From: an uncultured Roseiflexaceae bacterium
GTDB lineage: Bacteria > Chloroflexota > Chloroflexia > Chloroflexales > Roseiflexaceae
Direction: 5' to 3'
NCBI GenBank assembly: GCA_937974195.1
Contig: CALJIC010000206.1
Span: forward strand, 19,952-83,951
DNA: 64,000 nt
The position numbers were made by a program, and so were the translations under genes. The notes under the pieces are model-generated. The model saw only the letters and a program-made list of their open reading frames with translations, had not been told where the DNA came from and made no database searches. Below, piece by piece: positions 46,854-57,312 of this stretch. Numbering within the stretch: the first letter of the stretch is position 1; each line of letters starts with the position of its first letter.

Positions 46854-47717
46854 CTACGAGCCCGGCTTGTTCGAGGGCTGCTCGCGCCGGCGGAACGGCG
46901 CCGTGAGCATCGTCTTGGTGGAATCGATCATCCACTGGATGGCGGCGATAAACGCCAGGATCGGCCGGAAGACCACCAGCGTGGAGTGCAGCAGCGGCAC
47001 CCGCGCGAACGCGATCGTCAGCACCAGGATGCTGGCCGACACCACGAACTGCGTCATCTCGTGCAGGTGGAGGCCGAACAGCTCCTCGGCCAGCAGCTCA
47101 CCGGCGATCGCGACGAGCAGGAGGTACGCGCCGGTGGCCAGCGCCGGCTCCCAGCTGATCATGCGCGTGAAGAGCGTTGCGGCGAAGCGCATCAGCACGA
47201 TGCCGATCGCGACGCCGAGCATCACCACCCACAGCTTGTTCGAGAGCGCGACCGCGGCGATGACGTTGTCCACGCTGAACGCCAGGTCAGCAAGCTCGAT
47301 CGCCGCCACCGTCGCCCAGAAGCCGCCCTTGATCGGCGGCTCGAAGCCGTGGTCCTGCTCCGGCATGTGCGGGCGGTACAGGCTGCCGAGGTGCTCGATC
47401 GCCAGGTACAGCAGGTAGGCGGCGCCCAGGATGCGCACCCAGGGCTGGTGGATGATGATGCCGGCCAGCACCAGCATGAGCGCCCGGCCGACGTAGGCGC
47501 CGAGCAGCCCGACCTTGAGCGCCGCCTGACGCTGCGGCCCGAGCACGCGGGTCGACCAGCCGTCCAGGAAGCGCAGCGGGCGCGGCCAGGGGATCGGCTT
47601 GTCGTCCGGCAGGTGGGCGACCATCGCGCCGAGCACTGCGGCGTTGTCGATCGATAAGACCCCCTCAAGGAAGATCAGCTGTATGATGATAACGACGACA
47701 CCGAGATCTATTCCCAT
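46854..47717 (-). CDS. TerC family membrane protein
   Basis: A 287-residue protein with about eight transmembrane segments and two conserved TerC motifs with intramembrane acidic residues, FLEGVLSIDNAAVLGAM and DLAFSVDNVIAAVAL. TerC relatives are linked to tellurite resistance, manganese export or metalation of secreted proteins; the ion here is not known. The ATG at 47717 follows GAGGGA. No other ter genes are adjacent. Confidence 0.9.
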   Translation of the reverse strand: MGIDLGVVVIIIQLIFLEGVLSIDNAAVLGAMVAHLPDDKPIPWPRPLRFLDGWSTRVLGPQRQAALKVGLLGAYVGRALMLVLAGIIIHQPWVRILGAAYLLYLAIEHLGSLYRPHMPEQDHGFEPPIKGGFWATVAAIELADLAFSVDNVIAAVALSNKLWVVMLGVAIGIVLMRFAATLFTRMISWEPALATGAYLLLVAIAGELLAEELFGLHLHEMTQFVVSASILVLTIAFARVPLLHSTLVVFRPILAFIAAIQWMIDSTKTMLTAPFRRREQPSNKPGS

Positions 47718-47836
47718 CCGTTTATCCCTCGTTGAGCGGCGTGGCCATAGCGCGACGCGCACGGCCGTAGGGCCGGCCGTGAGGAGGTGGCCGCTCACGC
47801 TCCCCTGGTGCCGCTCTGTGCGGCGCACCTATCGGC

Positions 47837-47842
47837 TATAAT
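47837..47842 (+). promoter_or_regulatory. -10 box of purA
   Basis: TATAAT about 105 bases before the purA ATG, in the divergent region with terC. The -35 position is not consensus. Confidence 0.5.
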
Positions 47843-47947
47843 ACACTATGTTTGGTCGAGCACCATACAGGCACATCTCCCGCCGGAGCGCAACCACTCC
47901 TCGAGCGGTCAACACGCTCCGCAGATTGTACCAGAAAGGGACTGCTA

Positions 47948-49240
<1,293 letters not shown>

Positions 49241-49248
49241 ACGGAGAA

Positions 49249-49287
49249 GGGGTGTGCCAGCGCGGCAGCTCCGCACCGACACACCCC
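49249..49287. terminator. Hairpin between purA and the glutaredoxin gene
   Basis: GGGGTGTG (49249-49256) pairs with CACACCCC (49280-49287), nine bases after the purA stop. Likely terminates purA and perhaps the convergent gene. Confidence 0.55.
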
Positions 49288-49309
49288 CTGAGTCTGCCAA
49301 ACGGCTCGA

Positions 49310-49591
49310 TCAGCCCTGATGCACTTCGGCCTGCCCGAGCGTGGCGAGCTTCTGCGCCAGCGCCGACGCCGACGGCTCGACAAGCAGCGTGCCGTCCGGG
49401 AATAGAATGGTCGGCACGCTGCGGTAGCCGCGGTTCACGCGCTCGACGTAGCTGCGCGCCTCGTCGTCCTGCTCGATATCGACGTAGTGGTACGCTACCT
49501 GGTGCTGGTCTAGCACCCGCCGCGCGACCCGGCACGCGCCGCACCACGCGGTTCCGTAGACCGTAATGTTGCCGTTCACCTGGGCTGCCAT
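49310..49591 (-). CDS. Glutaredoxin-like (mycoredoxin-type) protein
   Basis: A 93-residue thioredoxin-fold protein with the active site TAWCGACRVARRVL (CxxC), the cis-proline strand SVPTILFPDG and the family's DIEQDDEARSYV. It resembles the glutaredoxin/mycoredoxin group that reduces mixed disulfides. The ATG at 49591 gives the family's normal N-terminus; a longer reading has no supporting ribosome binding site. Confidence 0.85.
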   Translation of the reverse strand: MAAQVNGNITVYGTAWCGACRVARRVLDQHQVAYHYVDIEQDDEARSYVERVNRGYRSVPTILFPDGTLLVEPSASALAQKLATLGQAEVHQG

Positions 49592-49639
49592 ATCGCCGGT
49601 GTGTCCTCTGCTGCTCAGTTCGCCGAAGGCCGGCCTCCG

Positions 49640-49880
49640 GCGAACGCTCTCGTGCACTACTTACCGGGCTTACGCGGGAGACCCGCCAGGGCGGCCGCCC
49701 TCCTCACAGGAGGGGCGAAGGGCCGCAGGCGCGTCACGAGCCGGTTCTTCTGCCCGCAGAGAGGAGCGGAGGGCCGCGCAGACCCTCCGAGCACGTTCTT
49801 TCTTGCCGCAGAGCGGAGGAAGAAGAGCTCCTAGATCACTCCAGAGGTGCGGGGGTAAGGCACCGTGTAAGTCGTCGCTA
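49640..49880. repeat. Intergenic repeat with TTACGCGG-type ends
   Basis: In the 401-bp gap before the ParA gene. The left end is CGGGCTTACGCGGGAG (about 49664-49679); the right end, inverted, is CGACTTACACGGTG (about 49866-49879). Inside are GGAGGGGCG, GGAGGGCCGCGCAGACCCTCC and TTGCCGCAGAGCGGAGGAAGAA, the same modules as in other repeats. No clean target duplication. No gene. Confidence 0.6.
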
Positions 49881-49992
49881 TTATACAGCAAAAAGCTTTC
49901 GAAAGTGTTGTAGAGCGTTTTCAGGTGTGCTACACTCGAGGCATCGCGGTCGCGCGCCGCGTCGCTGAGGGACCAAGCGAAGGGTATGCACC

Positions 49993-50985
49993 ATGGGCCG
50001 GGTCGTCGCAGTCTGCAATCTGAAGGGTGGCATCGGCAAAACCACCACCGTCGTCAATCTTGGTGCGGGCCTGGCGCATAAGGGCGCGCGTGTGCTTCTG
50101 GTGGACACGGACGCGCAGGGGAACCTCGCCATGGCGCTGGGAGTCCGGCCGCGCCGCACCATCTACGAGGTGCTGGTAGATGGCGCGGCGGCCGCCGACT
50201 GCCTGACGCCGGCGCGCCCGAACCTGGACCTGCTGGCGGCCGACCACGCGCTGCTCGGCGCCACCGCCGAGATCACGCGCCGGCCGGACTGGAGCCGCGC
50301 GCTCGAGCGTGGCCTGCGCCCGATCGTCGGGCGCTACGACTTCATCCTGGTGGACTCGGGCGGCTCGCTGACCCCGCTCAACGTCAACGCGCTCATGGCC
50401 GCGAGCGACGTGATCGCCCCGACGACCGTCGAGCCGTTCTCGATCAAGGGGCTCGAGATGCTCTTCAGCCAGGTGTCGCGGGTGAAGGGCAGCGGCCGCA
50501 GCATCCGGGCGATCGTGCCCACGATGTACGACCCGCGCTCGCGCCAGTCGGTCGACCTGCTCGCCGAGCTGCGCGCCCGCTACGGCTCGCTGGTCGCGCC
50601 GCCGGTGCGCGTCAACGTGCGTCTCTCCGAGGCGCCGGCGCAGGGCCGCACGATCTACGAGCACGACCCGCGCTCGCGCGGCGCCGCCGACTACGCGGTG
50701 CTCGTCGAGCACATCAGCGCGCTGTTCGGCTTCCAGCCGCCGCGCGACGAGCAGCCGGTGAGGGACCAGCCGGCCGCGGCCACGCCCCACGCCGCCGGCG
50801 CCGCGCCCTCGCTCGTGACACGCCCCGCGCCGACGACGAACGCGCACTCCCCGGCGCCGCTGCCGGACCACTGCCCGAACTGCGGGCGGGAGCTGCGCTA
50901 CGCGACTCTGGCGGGCTACCGCGTCGCGTACTGCGACCACTGCCGCTACAAGGCGCAGACGCTCGCCGGCGGCCCGCGCAGGTGA
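49993..50985 (+). CDS. ParA/Soj-type ATPase with C-terminal zinc ribbon
   Basis: A 330-residue MinD/ParA ATPase. The deviant Walker A is KGGIGKTTTVVNLG, with LVDTDAQGNL (Walker A-prime) and ILVDSGGSLTPL (Walker B). The last 40 residues, after a Pro/Ala-rich linker, carry CPNCGRELRY and YCDHC (Cys294, 297, 314, 317), a four-cysteine zinc ribbon not found in standard ParA proteins. No parB or parS is visible. In Walker B the usual second carboxylate is replaced by Ser (DSGG rather than D-x-PP). It is upstream of, and convergent with, the murJ envelope genes. Role: spatial organisation of an unknown cargo. Confidence 0.85.
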   Translation: MGRVVAVCNLKGGIGKTTTVVNLGAGLAHKGARVLLVDTDAQGNLAMALGVRPRRTIYEVLVDGAAAADCLTPARPNLDLLAADHALLGATAEITRRPDWSRALERGLRPIVGRYDFILVDSGGSLTPLNVNALMAASDVIAPTTVEPFSIKGLEMLFSQVSRVKGSGRSIRAIVPTMYDPRSRQSVDLLAELRARYGSLVAPPVRVNVRLSEAPAQGRTIYEHDPRSRGAADYAVLVEHISALFGFQPPRDEQPVRDQPAAATPHAAGAAPSLVTRPAPTTNAHSPAPLPDHCPNCGRELRYATLAGYRVAYCDHCRYKAQTLAGGPRR

Positions 50986-51004
50986 CGCCGGGACAATCAC
51001 AGGG

Positions 51005-52606
51005 TCACCGGCCCAGCCGCCGCCGCACCGCGCCCACGAAGAAGTCCAGCGCCTCGACGCGCAGCGCGAGGCAGGCCGCCATATAGCAGGCGGCGGCGGG
51101 GACGCCCGCGGCGGCCACCTGCACGAGCGGGTGGGCCGGCGCCAGCCAGCCGCCGATCCCCCAGGCGACGGCGAACAGCGCCAGGCTGGCCAGCGCGCAC
51201 TTCAGCAGCGCCTCGCCGATCCGCAGCCCGCCCAGGTCTACCAGGCGGCGCGCCAGGAGCAGCATCAGCAGCATGTGGCCGATCCACTGCGCGGTGTTGC
51301 CGAGGATGAGCGCCTCGATCCCCAGGCCGCTCGCCAGCAGCGCCAGGGCGCTCACCGCGTAGATCCCGATCGCCGCGCCCTGCACCAGGTTCGGCGCCAG
51401 CGTTCGCTGGCGGGCGTAGAAGGCGAAGAGCAGCATCTGGTCGACCGCCGCCGCCGGCAGCCCCGGCAGGTAGAGCAGCAGCGCCCGCGCCGTCGCCAGC
51501 GAGTCCGCCACATCGAACGCGCCGCGCTCGAACAGCAGCGCGACGACCGGGCGCGCCAGGGCCGCCAGCCCGGCCGCGGCCGGCAGGATGAGCAGCAGCA
51601 CCACCTTGATGCCCATCGCCAGCGTCGTGCGGAAGGCCAGCTCCTCGCGCGCCTCGGCCTGCCGCGAGAGCGTGGGCAGCACCGCGAACGACACCGCGGC
51701 CGCCACCAGGCCGAGCGGCAGCTGGATGAGCGTGGTCGCGTAGCGCATGGTCGGGATGGTGCCGGCCTCGAGGCGCGAGGCCAGGTTGCGGTCCAGAATG
51801 ATCCCGATGACCGAGAAGCCGATCCCGAGCGCGACGGGGGCGTAGAGGCGCAGGATCCGGCGCACGCCGGGGTGCCGGAGGTCCATCATCAGCAGCGGGG
51901 CGGGGGTGCCGCCGCGGCCTGGCCGAGCGCCGGATGCCCCCGAGCGTATTCCGCGCAGCCCCGGCAGCTGGAGCGCCACCTGCAGCCCGGAGCCGAGGAG
52001 CACGCCGGCCACCAGGCTCATCGGTCCGAGCAGCGGCTCGAGCAGCAGCGCCCCGATGATGATGCCGCCGTTGAAGGCGCTGGTGGTGAACGCCGGGAGC
52101 AGAAAGTGCTGGCGGGCGTAGAGCAGCGCCGTGATCAGCCCCGAGAGGCCCATGAGCACGGCGCTCGGCAGCAGCAGCTGCGTCATGCGCACCGTGAGGT
52201 CGCGCAGCTCCGGCGGGAAGCCGCCGACCAGCACCGTGACCGCCAGGGGCGCCTGCCAGGCGAGCAGCGCGCAGACCGCGGCGAGCGCCAGGAGCGCCAG
52301 GTTGATCACGGTGGACGCGACCCGCCAGAGCTGCTCCTCATCCTGCTCGGCGTAGGCGCTGAACACCGGCACCAGCGCCGCGCTGATCGCCCCGTTCACC
52401 AGCAGGTCGTAGAGGATGGTCGGCACGGCCGAGGCGGCGGTGAAGGCGGCCACCTCGGGGCCGCGGCCGAACACGCCGGCGATCACCGCCTCGCGCGCCA
52501 GCCCGATCACGCGGCTGACGATGTTCCCCACCGCGATCAGCAGCGCGGCGACGGCGATGCGGCGGGTGAGCGATGGGCCCGATGGCGATGGTTCGGTCGC
52601 GGCCAT
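51005..52606 (-). CDS. murJ: Lipid II flippase MurJ
   Basis: A 533-residue MOP-superfamily transporter with 14 predicted membrane helices. N-terminal features are GNIVSRVIGLAREAVIAGVFG and FTAASAVPTILYDLLVNG. It moves the peptidoglycan precursor lipid II across the cytoplasmic membrane. An inner loop near residue 220-235 is Gly/Arg-rich. It lies with LCP and M23 genes on the same strand, a cell-envelope block. The ATG is at 52606. Confidence 0.92.
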   Translation of the reverse strand: MAATEPSPSGPSLTRRIAVAALLIAVGNIVSRVIGLAREAVIAGVFGRGPEVAAFTAASAVPTILYDLLVNGAISAALVPVFSAYAEQDEEQLWRVASTVINLALLALAAVCALLAWQAPLAVTVLVGGFPPELRDLTVRMTQLLLPSAVLMGLSGLITALLYARQHFLLPAFTTSAFNGGIIIGALLLEPLLGPMSLVAGVLLGSGLQVALQLPGLRGIRSGASGARPGRGGTPAPLLMMDLRHPGVRRILRLYAPVALGIGFSVIGIILDRNLASRLEAGTIPTMRYATTLIQLPLGLVAAAVSFAVLPTLSRQAEAREELAFRTTLAMGIKVVLLLILPAAAGLAALARPVVALLFERGAFDVADSLATARALLLYLPGLPAAAVDQMLLFAFYARQRTLAPNLVQGAAIGIYAVSALALLASGLGIEALILGNTAQWIGHMLLMLLLARRLVDLGGLRIGEALLKCALASLALFAVAWGIGGWLAPAHPLVQVAAAGVPAAACYMAACLALRVEALDFFVGAVRRRLGR

Positions 52607-52622
52607 ACCCGTTGTCGATCAC

Positions 52623-52659
52623 AATGGTAGGGACGCCCCCGCGGAGCGTCCCTACCATT
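52623..52659. terminator. 14-bp inverted repeat between the LCP gene and murJ
   Basis: AATGGTAGGGACGC (52623-52636) pairs perfectly with GCGTCCCTACCATT (52646-52659), loop CCCCGCGGA. It probably ends the LCP transcript on the minus strand and is also of a repeat type (GTAGGGACGC..GCGTCCCTAC) that I know from other bacterial intergenic regions. Confidence 0.6.
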
Positions 52660-52692
52660 CACACGTGCGCCTCGTTCCGCTGGCGAGGGGTG

Positions 52693-53802
52693 TCACGGCG
52701 AGGGCGGCTCGCCGCCGGCCGTCATCTTGTCGACGATCTCGCGCACCGCCACGGGGTCGGCCGCGAAGGTGGCGGGCGTCTCCAGCGCCACGATCATCTT
52801 CGAGTCGATCGCGTAGCGCTGCACGTCCTCCGCGCTGAGCCGCGTCCCAACCTGCGCGAGCCACACCATCTTGCTGCGCGGGATGTCGGTGCGGACGTAG
52901 TCGCGCAGCGCGCTGGTGTAGTCGTCCAGGAGGGTGAGCTGCTCCAGAAGGTTCTGCTCGCGCACGCGGTTGAAGATCGCCATCAGCACCTGCTGCTGGC
53001 GCTGGTTGCGCCCGAAGTCGTTGTCGGCGTGGCGCGTGCGGGCGTAGATCAGCGCCCGCTCGCCGTCCATCAGCTGCTCCCCGGCGTCGAAGTGAATCTC
53101 CATGGTGCGCACGTCGCCGGGGTAGGCGTCCACCGGGTACTTCGGGTCGTCGATCGGGCGCGGCACGTCGATCGTGATCCCGCCGATGAGGTCGATGATG
53201 GTCTTGAAGCCCTCGAAGTTGACCAGCACGAAGTGGTGCACCGGCACGCCCACCAGCTTGCTGACGGTCTCCTTCGCCAGGGCCGCGCCGTAGCCGGGGC
53301 CCATGCGCAGCTCGCCGATCGGGTAGGCGGCGTTGATCCGGTTGTAGCCGTAGCCCGGGATCTCGACCCACAGGTCGCGCGGGAAGGAGAGCAGGCTGAC
53401 GCGGTTGGTGCGCGGGTTCAGGTGGACCAGGATGATCGCGTCGGTGCGGGTCGGCTCCCCGTCGACGCGCGCGTCGGTGCCGAGCAGGAGAATGTTCACC
53501 GGCTCATCCGGCATGGGCTCGGCCGGCTGCTCGGTGGGCGCGACGCTGGCGCCGGCGCTCTCCTCCTGGCTGACCTGCGGCGCGCTGGGGGGCTCAGCGC
53601 TCGCGGAAGGTATGCTCGTCGGCTCGGGCAGCGTCACCGGCGTGACGATCATCGCATCGACATCGTCGAGCGCGCGCTTCCATTCTAGGCCGAGACGTAT
53701 AGCTGCCGTCGAGAAGAGGAGCACCGCGATGAGTATGCCGCTTGTAAGGATGCGGCTCCGGTGATACGCTGGTCGACGATCCAAAACGACAACTCCACAC
53801 AA
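52693..53802 (-). CDS. LytR-CpsA-Psr (LCP) family protein
   Basis: A 369-residue membrane-anchored protein. One transmembrane helix (about 19-37) is followed by a Ser/Pro/Glu-rich stalk (55-98) and the LCP domain (NILLLGTDARVDGEPTRTDAI, SFPRDLWVEIPG, then ALIYARTRH). LCP proteins attach polyprenyl-linked glycopolymers to peptidoglycan. The conserved arginines and aspartates are present. The start is a TTG at 53802 with GGCGGAA upstream; no ATG precedes the membrane helix. Belongs to the envelope block with murJ. Confidence 0.88.
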   Translation of the reverse strand: MCGVVVLDRRPAYHRSRILTSGILIAVLLFSTAAIRLGLEWKRALDDVDAMIVTPVTLPEPTSIPSASAEPPSAPQVSQEESAGASVAPTEQPAEPMPDEPVNILLLGTDARVDGEPTRTDAIILVHLNPRTNRVSLLSFPRDLWVEIPGYGYNRINAAYPIGELRMGPGYGAALAKETVSKLVGVPVHHFVLVNFEGFKTIIDLIGGITIDVPRPIDDPKYPVDAYPGDVRTMEIHFDAGEQLMDGERALIYARTRHADNDFGRNQRQQQVLMAIFNRVREQNLLEQLTLLDDYTSALRDYVRTDIPRSKMVWLAQVGTRLSAEDVQRYAIDSKMIVALETPATFAADPVAVREIVDKMTAGGEPPSP

Positions 53803-53942
53803 AATTCCGCCGCATGCGGGGCGACGGAAAGCCGCGATTCTGGTGTCGATTACGCGTACTATACCACATCTTAATTCGCGCGCGGTCCGCCGCCCTGCTC
53901 AGCCGGTGGATACCGTGTAGCAAGGAGCGTGCCCAGCGCGGC

Positions 53943-55412
53943 TCAGGGCAGGAACTTGAGCGGGTCCACCGGGTGCCCGTTCACGGTCACCGTGAAGTGC
54001 AGGTGGACGCCGGTGGCAAAGCCGCCCCCTGAGCGGTCGTAGGTCATGCCCATCAGGCCGATCTGGTCCCCGGCGTCCACGATGTCGCCGACGCGGACCG
54101 AGGGCTTGCGCAGCAGATGGCCGTAGATCGTGCGCACGCCGTCGCCGTGGTCGATGCGCACGCAGTAGCCGTAGCCGCTGCACCAGCCGGCCTCCACCAC
54201 GCGCCCGCCGCGCGCGGCCAGGATCGGGGTGCCGGCGCGGTTGGCGATGTCGAGGCCGTTGTGGAAGCTGCGGTACGGCACTCTGCGCCAGCCGAAGGGC
54301 GACGTCAGCTGGCCCCAGGTCGGCCAGACCCAACGCGGCGGCGGCGGCGGGAAGTCGGTCGTCTCCGGGAGCGCCTCGAGCGCGCCGGGCGGCAGCCAGA
54401 GCAGGTCCGCGCGCACCCAGCCCGATCCGTGCTCCCCCGCGTCGACCTTGACCCAGTCGGCGTGGCGCGCCACCGGCCGCAGTTGGTGCCCCGCGTCCAG
54501 CGACGCGATGCGGTCGTAGGCGCGGCCGGGCCCGGTCCGCAGGTTCGTCTCGGCCTCGCGCACCGAGCCGGCGGTCACGGCGCGCAGCCCGGCGACGTCG
54601 GCGATATCTGGGGGCAGCGGCTGGCGCCCGCCGGGGATGAAGAGCTCCGCCCCCGGGCGGGGCTGCTCGCCGGGGCGCAGCCGGTTGGGCAGGAAGAGCA
54701 GGATCGCGTCCGGCGAGACGCCGTAGCTTGCGGCGATCGACTCGACCGTCTCGCCGGGCTGGACGGTGTGCGGCAGGCCGGCCACACGCGGGATGCGCAG
54801 CTCCCGCCCGGCCGCCAGAAATGACTCGTCCTCCAGGCCGTTCGACCAGAAGAGCGTCTCGGCGTCCACCCCGTAGCGGGCCGCCACCTCGGCCAGCGTC
54901 TCGCCCTCCGCGAGCGTGTGGTACTCGGGGTAGGTCTCCGGCGCGGGCATGAGGAGCGGGCGTGGGGCGAGGGCGTCGTCCGGCTGCGCGGCGGCCGGCA
55001 GAACGTATGAAACGAGCACCGGGAGGTCGGCGCCGCTGGCCTCGACGGGGTGCGCGGCAGTCGCTCCGGACTCGGTGTCGGAGAAGCGCCCGGCCAGGAG
55101 CGCCGCGGCGAGCACCAGCAGGCTGGTGAGGCTGTGGGCCGCCATACGCGGCGTAAAGAGCCGGGCGAGCGGCGCGCCGTCCAGGAGCAGCGCGCGCCGT
55201 CCGCGCGGGGCGGGTGGCGGCTGCGGTGGGAGGGGCCAGCCCTCCAGCGCCGCCCGCGCCGCCCGAGCTGCTGGGTGGGCACTGCCGCGGCGCCGGAGGC
55301 GCAGCGCCGCCCGCGCCCTGAGGGCGCCCAGCCGGTGCCTCACAGGGCGCCCCAGCGCTATGTCGGGCGCCGTGATGTCGCGCGCCCCGAGCGTTCGGGC
55401 TGTATCAGCCAT
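53943..55412 (-). CDS. LysM-LysM-SH3-M23 cell-wall peptidase
   Basis: A 489-residue protein. A basic N-terminal segment (1-85) precedes a transmembrane or signal-anchor helix (about 92-108). Then come LysM 1 (YHTLAEGETLAEVAARYGV), LysM 2 (HTVQPGETVESIAASYGV), a bacterial SH3 domain (about 275-340) and an M23 domain with SPFGWRR, HNGLDIA and the metal HxH in VHLHFTV. It should be tethered outside the membrane, bind glycan strands and cut peptide cross-links. It is the first gene of the minus-strand envelope block. Confidence 0.9.
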   Translation of the reverse strand: MADTARTLGARDITAPDIALGRPVRHRLGALRARAALRLRRRGSAHPAARAARAALEGWPLPPQPPPAPRGRRALLLDGAPLARLFTPRMAAHSLTSLLVLAAALLAGRFSDTESGATAAHPVEASGADLPVLVSYVLPAAAQPDDALAPRPLLMPAPETYPEYHTLAEGETLAEVAARYGVDAETLFWSNGLEDESFLAAGRELRIPRVAGLPHTVQPGETVESIAASYGVSPDAILLFLPNRLRPGEQPRPGAELFIPGGRQPLPPDIADVAGLRAVTAGSVREAETNLRTGPGRAYDRIASLDAGHQLRPVARHADWVKVDAGEHGSGWVRADLLWLPPGALEALPETTDFPPPPPRWVWPTWGQLTSPFGWRRVPYRSFHNGLDIANRAGTPILAARGGRVVEAGWCSGYGYCVRIDHGDGVRTIYGHLLRKPSVRVGDIVDAGDQIGLMGMTYDRSGGGFATGVHLHFTVTVNGHPVDPLKFLP

Positions 55413-55569
55413 AACCTCGATCGTGTACGATACGAGCGCCCTACGATACCGCCGCCGGCCGGTTCTGTCAAACGCCGGGGCTCACGCCGCTTCCGACGGC
55501 TCGGCATAGTGCTTGCTGAGCGGCGTAGTATAAGCTGATTTCCGCGATCGCGCAGCGAGGTACTGCCCA

Positions 55570-57234
55570 GTGGCCAAGCCGGTTCTCTTCGCGGTGGACG
55601 ACGACGCCGCGATCCTCAGCGCCGTCACCCGCGACCTGCGGCGGCGCTACGCCGAGCGGTTTCGGGTGATGCGCGCTGACTCCGGCGCCGGCGCCCTGGA
55701 GGCGCTCGAGGAGCTGCGCCGCCGCGAGGAAACCGTCGCGCTGTTTCTGGTCGACCAGCGCATGCCGCACATGAGCGGCGTCGAGTTTCTGGCGCAGGCG
55801 ATGCCCATCTACCCCGACGCGCGCCGCGTGCTGCTCACCGCCTACGCCGACACCGACGCCGCGATCGAGGCGATCAACGCCGCATCGGTCCACTACTACC
55901 TGGTCAAGCCGTGGGACCCGCCCGAGGAGCAGCTCTACCCGGTGCTCGACGACCAGTTGGAGGAGTGGGAGGCCAGCTACCGGCCGCCGTTCGAGGGGCT
56001 GCGGGTCGTCGGCTACCGCTGGTCGCCCGAGGCGCACGAGATCAAGGACTTCCTGGCGCGCAACCACGTCCCCTACCTGTACCTGGACGTCGAGACCGAC
56101 CCGGCGGCGCGGGAGGTGCTGGATCGCTTCGAGGCCGCGCCCGACTCGCTCCCGCTGGTGGTGCTCCCAGGCGGCGAGACTCTCGCCGCGCCCGAGCCGC
56201 CCGCGCTGGCGGAGCGGATCGGCCTCCGGACCCAGGCCGACCAGCCGTTCTACGACCTGGTGATCGTCGGCGCGGGGCCGGGCGGCCTGGCCGCCGCGGT
56301 CTACGGCGCGTCGGAGGGCCTGCGCACGGTGCTCGTCGAGCGCCAGGCGCCGGGAGGCCAGGCCGGCACCAGCTCGAGGATCGAGAACTACCTCGGCTTC
56401 CCGGCCGGCATCAGCGGCGGCGAGCTGGCGCGGCGCGCGGTGACGCAGGTCCGCCGCTTCGGCGTGGAGCTGCTCACGCCCCAGGAGGCGACCGGCCTGC
56501 GCGCCGACGGGCCCTACCAGATCCTGCGCCTCGCCGACGGCAGCGAGGTCGCCAGCCACGCCCTGATCGTCGCGGTGGGCCTGGAGTACCGCACGCTCGA
56601 CGCGCCCGGCGTCGAGCGGCTGGCGGGCGCCGGCGTCTACTACGGGGCCTCGATCACCGAGGCCAGCTCCTGCCGGGACTGCCCGGTGTTCATCGTCGGC
56701 GCGGGCAACTCGGCCGGCCAGGCGGCGATGTACCTCTCGCAGTACGCCGGCCGCGTCACGATGCTGGTCCGCGGCGCCTCGCTGGAGGCGAAGATGTCGC
56801 AGTACCTGGTGGACCGCATCCGCCAGACGCCGAACATCGAGGTGCTGCTGGAGGCCGAGGTCGCCGCCGTCGAGGGCCAGGATCACGTCGAGGCCGTCGC
56901 CGTCCGCCACGTGCCCAGCGGCAGCGAGGAGACCCGCGACGCGACCGCGCTGTTCGTCTTCACCGGCGCGGTGCCGTGTACGGGGTGGCTGAGGGACACG
57001 CTGCGCTGCGACCGCGAGGGCTTCGTTCTGACCGGCTCGCAGCTGCTCGAGGGTGGCAGGCCGCTGCCCGGCTGGCCGCTCGAACGCCCGCCGTACCTGC
57101 TGGAAAGCAGCGTGCCGGGCGTCTTCGCCGTCGGCGACGTGCGCGCCGGCTCGGTCAAGCGCGTCGCGTCGGCCGTCGGCGAGGGCTCGATCGCCGTCCA
57201 GTTCGTCCACGAGCACCTGAGCCGCGTTCGGTAG
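55570..57234 (+). CDS. Fused response regulator / thioredoxin-reductase-like flavoprotein
   Basis: A 554-residue three-part fusion. The receiver domain (1-130) has phospho-acceptor Asp62 in LVDQRMPHM, Thr in LLTAYAD and Lys in VKPWD. A glutaredoxin-like domain (about 140-215, VVGYRWSPEAHEIKDFL) has Trp-Ser and Ala in place of the redox cysteines. The C-terminal flavoprotein domain has the FAD motif VIVGAGPGGLAA near 234 and NADPH motif FIVGAGNSAGQAA. The TrxR active-site CATC is missing: the region reads EASSCRDCPV, shorter than in TrxR. The GTG start follows AGCGAGG. A sensor kinase and a UBP zinc finger follow on the same strand. Confidence 0.9.
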   Translation: MAKPVLFAVDDDAAILSAVTRDLRRRYAERFRVMRADSGAGALEALEELRRREETVALFLVDQRMPHMSGVEFLAQAMPIYPDARRVLLTAYADTDAAIEAINAASVHYYLVKPWDPPEEQLYPVLDDQLEEWEASYRPPFEGLRVVGYRWSPEAHEIKDFLARNHVPYLYLDVETDPAAREVLDRFEAAPDSLPLVVLPGGETLAAPEPPALAERIGLRTQADQPFYDLVIVGAGPGGLAAAVYGASEGLRTVLVERQAPGGQAGTSSRIENYLGFPAGISGGELARRAVTQVRRFGVELLTPQEATGLRADGPYQILRLADGSEVASHALIVAVGLEYRTLDAPGVERLAGAGVYYGASITEASSCRDCPVFIVGAGNSAGQAAMYLSQYAGRVTMLVRGASLEAKMSQYLVDRIRQTPNIEVLLEAEVAAVEGQDHVEAVAVRHVPSGSEETRDATALFVFTGAVPCTGWLRDTLRCDREGFVLTGSQLLEGGRPLPGWPLERPPYLLESSVPGVFAVGDVRAGSVKRVASAVGEGSIAVQFVHEHLSRVR

Positions 57235-57312
57235 CCGGGCAGGAAGAAGCGGCCCCGGCGGCAGCCCGCGCGTGCTGGCCCCGCCCGCACGCTCGACCGA
57301 GGTACGTCGCGT

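Noticed and set aside
56660..56700. CRDC in the flavoprotein as a TrxR redox-active CxxC
   Set aside because: The loop is shorter than in thioredoxin reductase, and I recall this family usually having only the first Cys there, so a redox role for the pair is unlikely, though not excluded.
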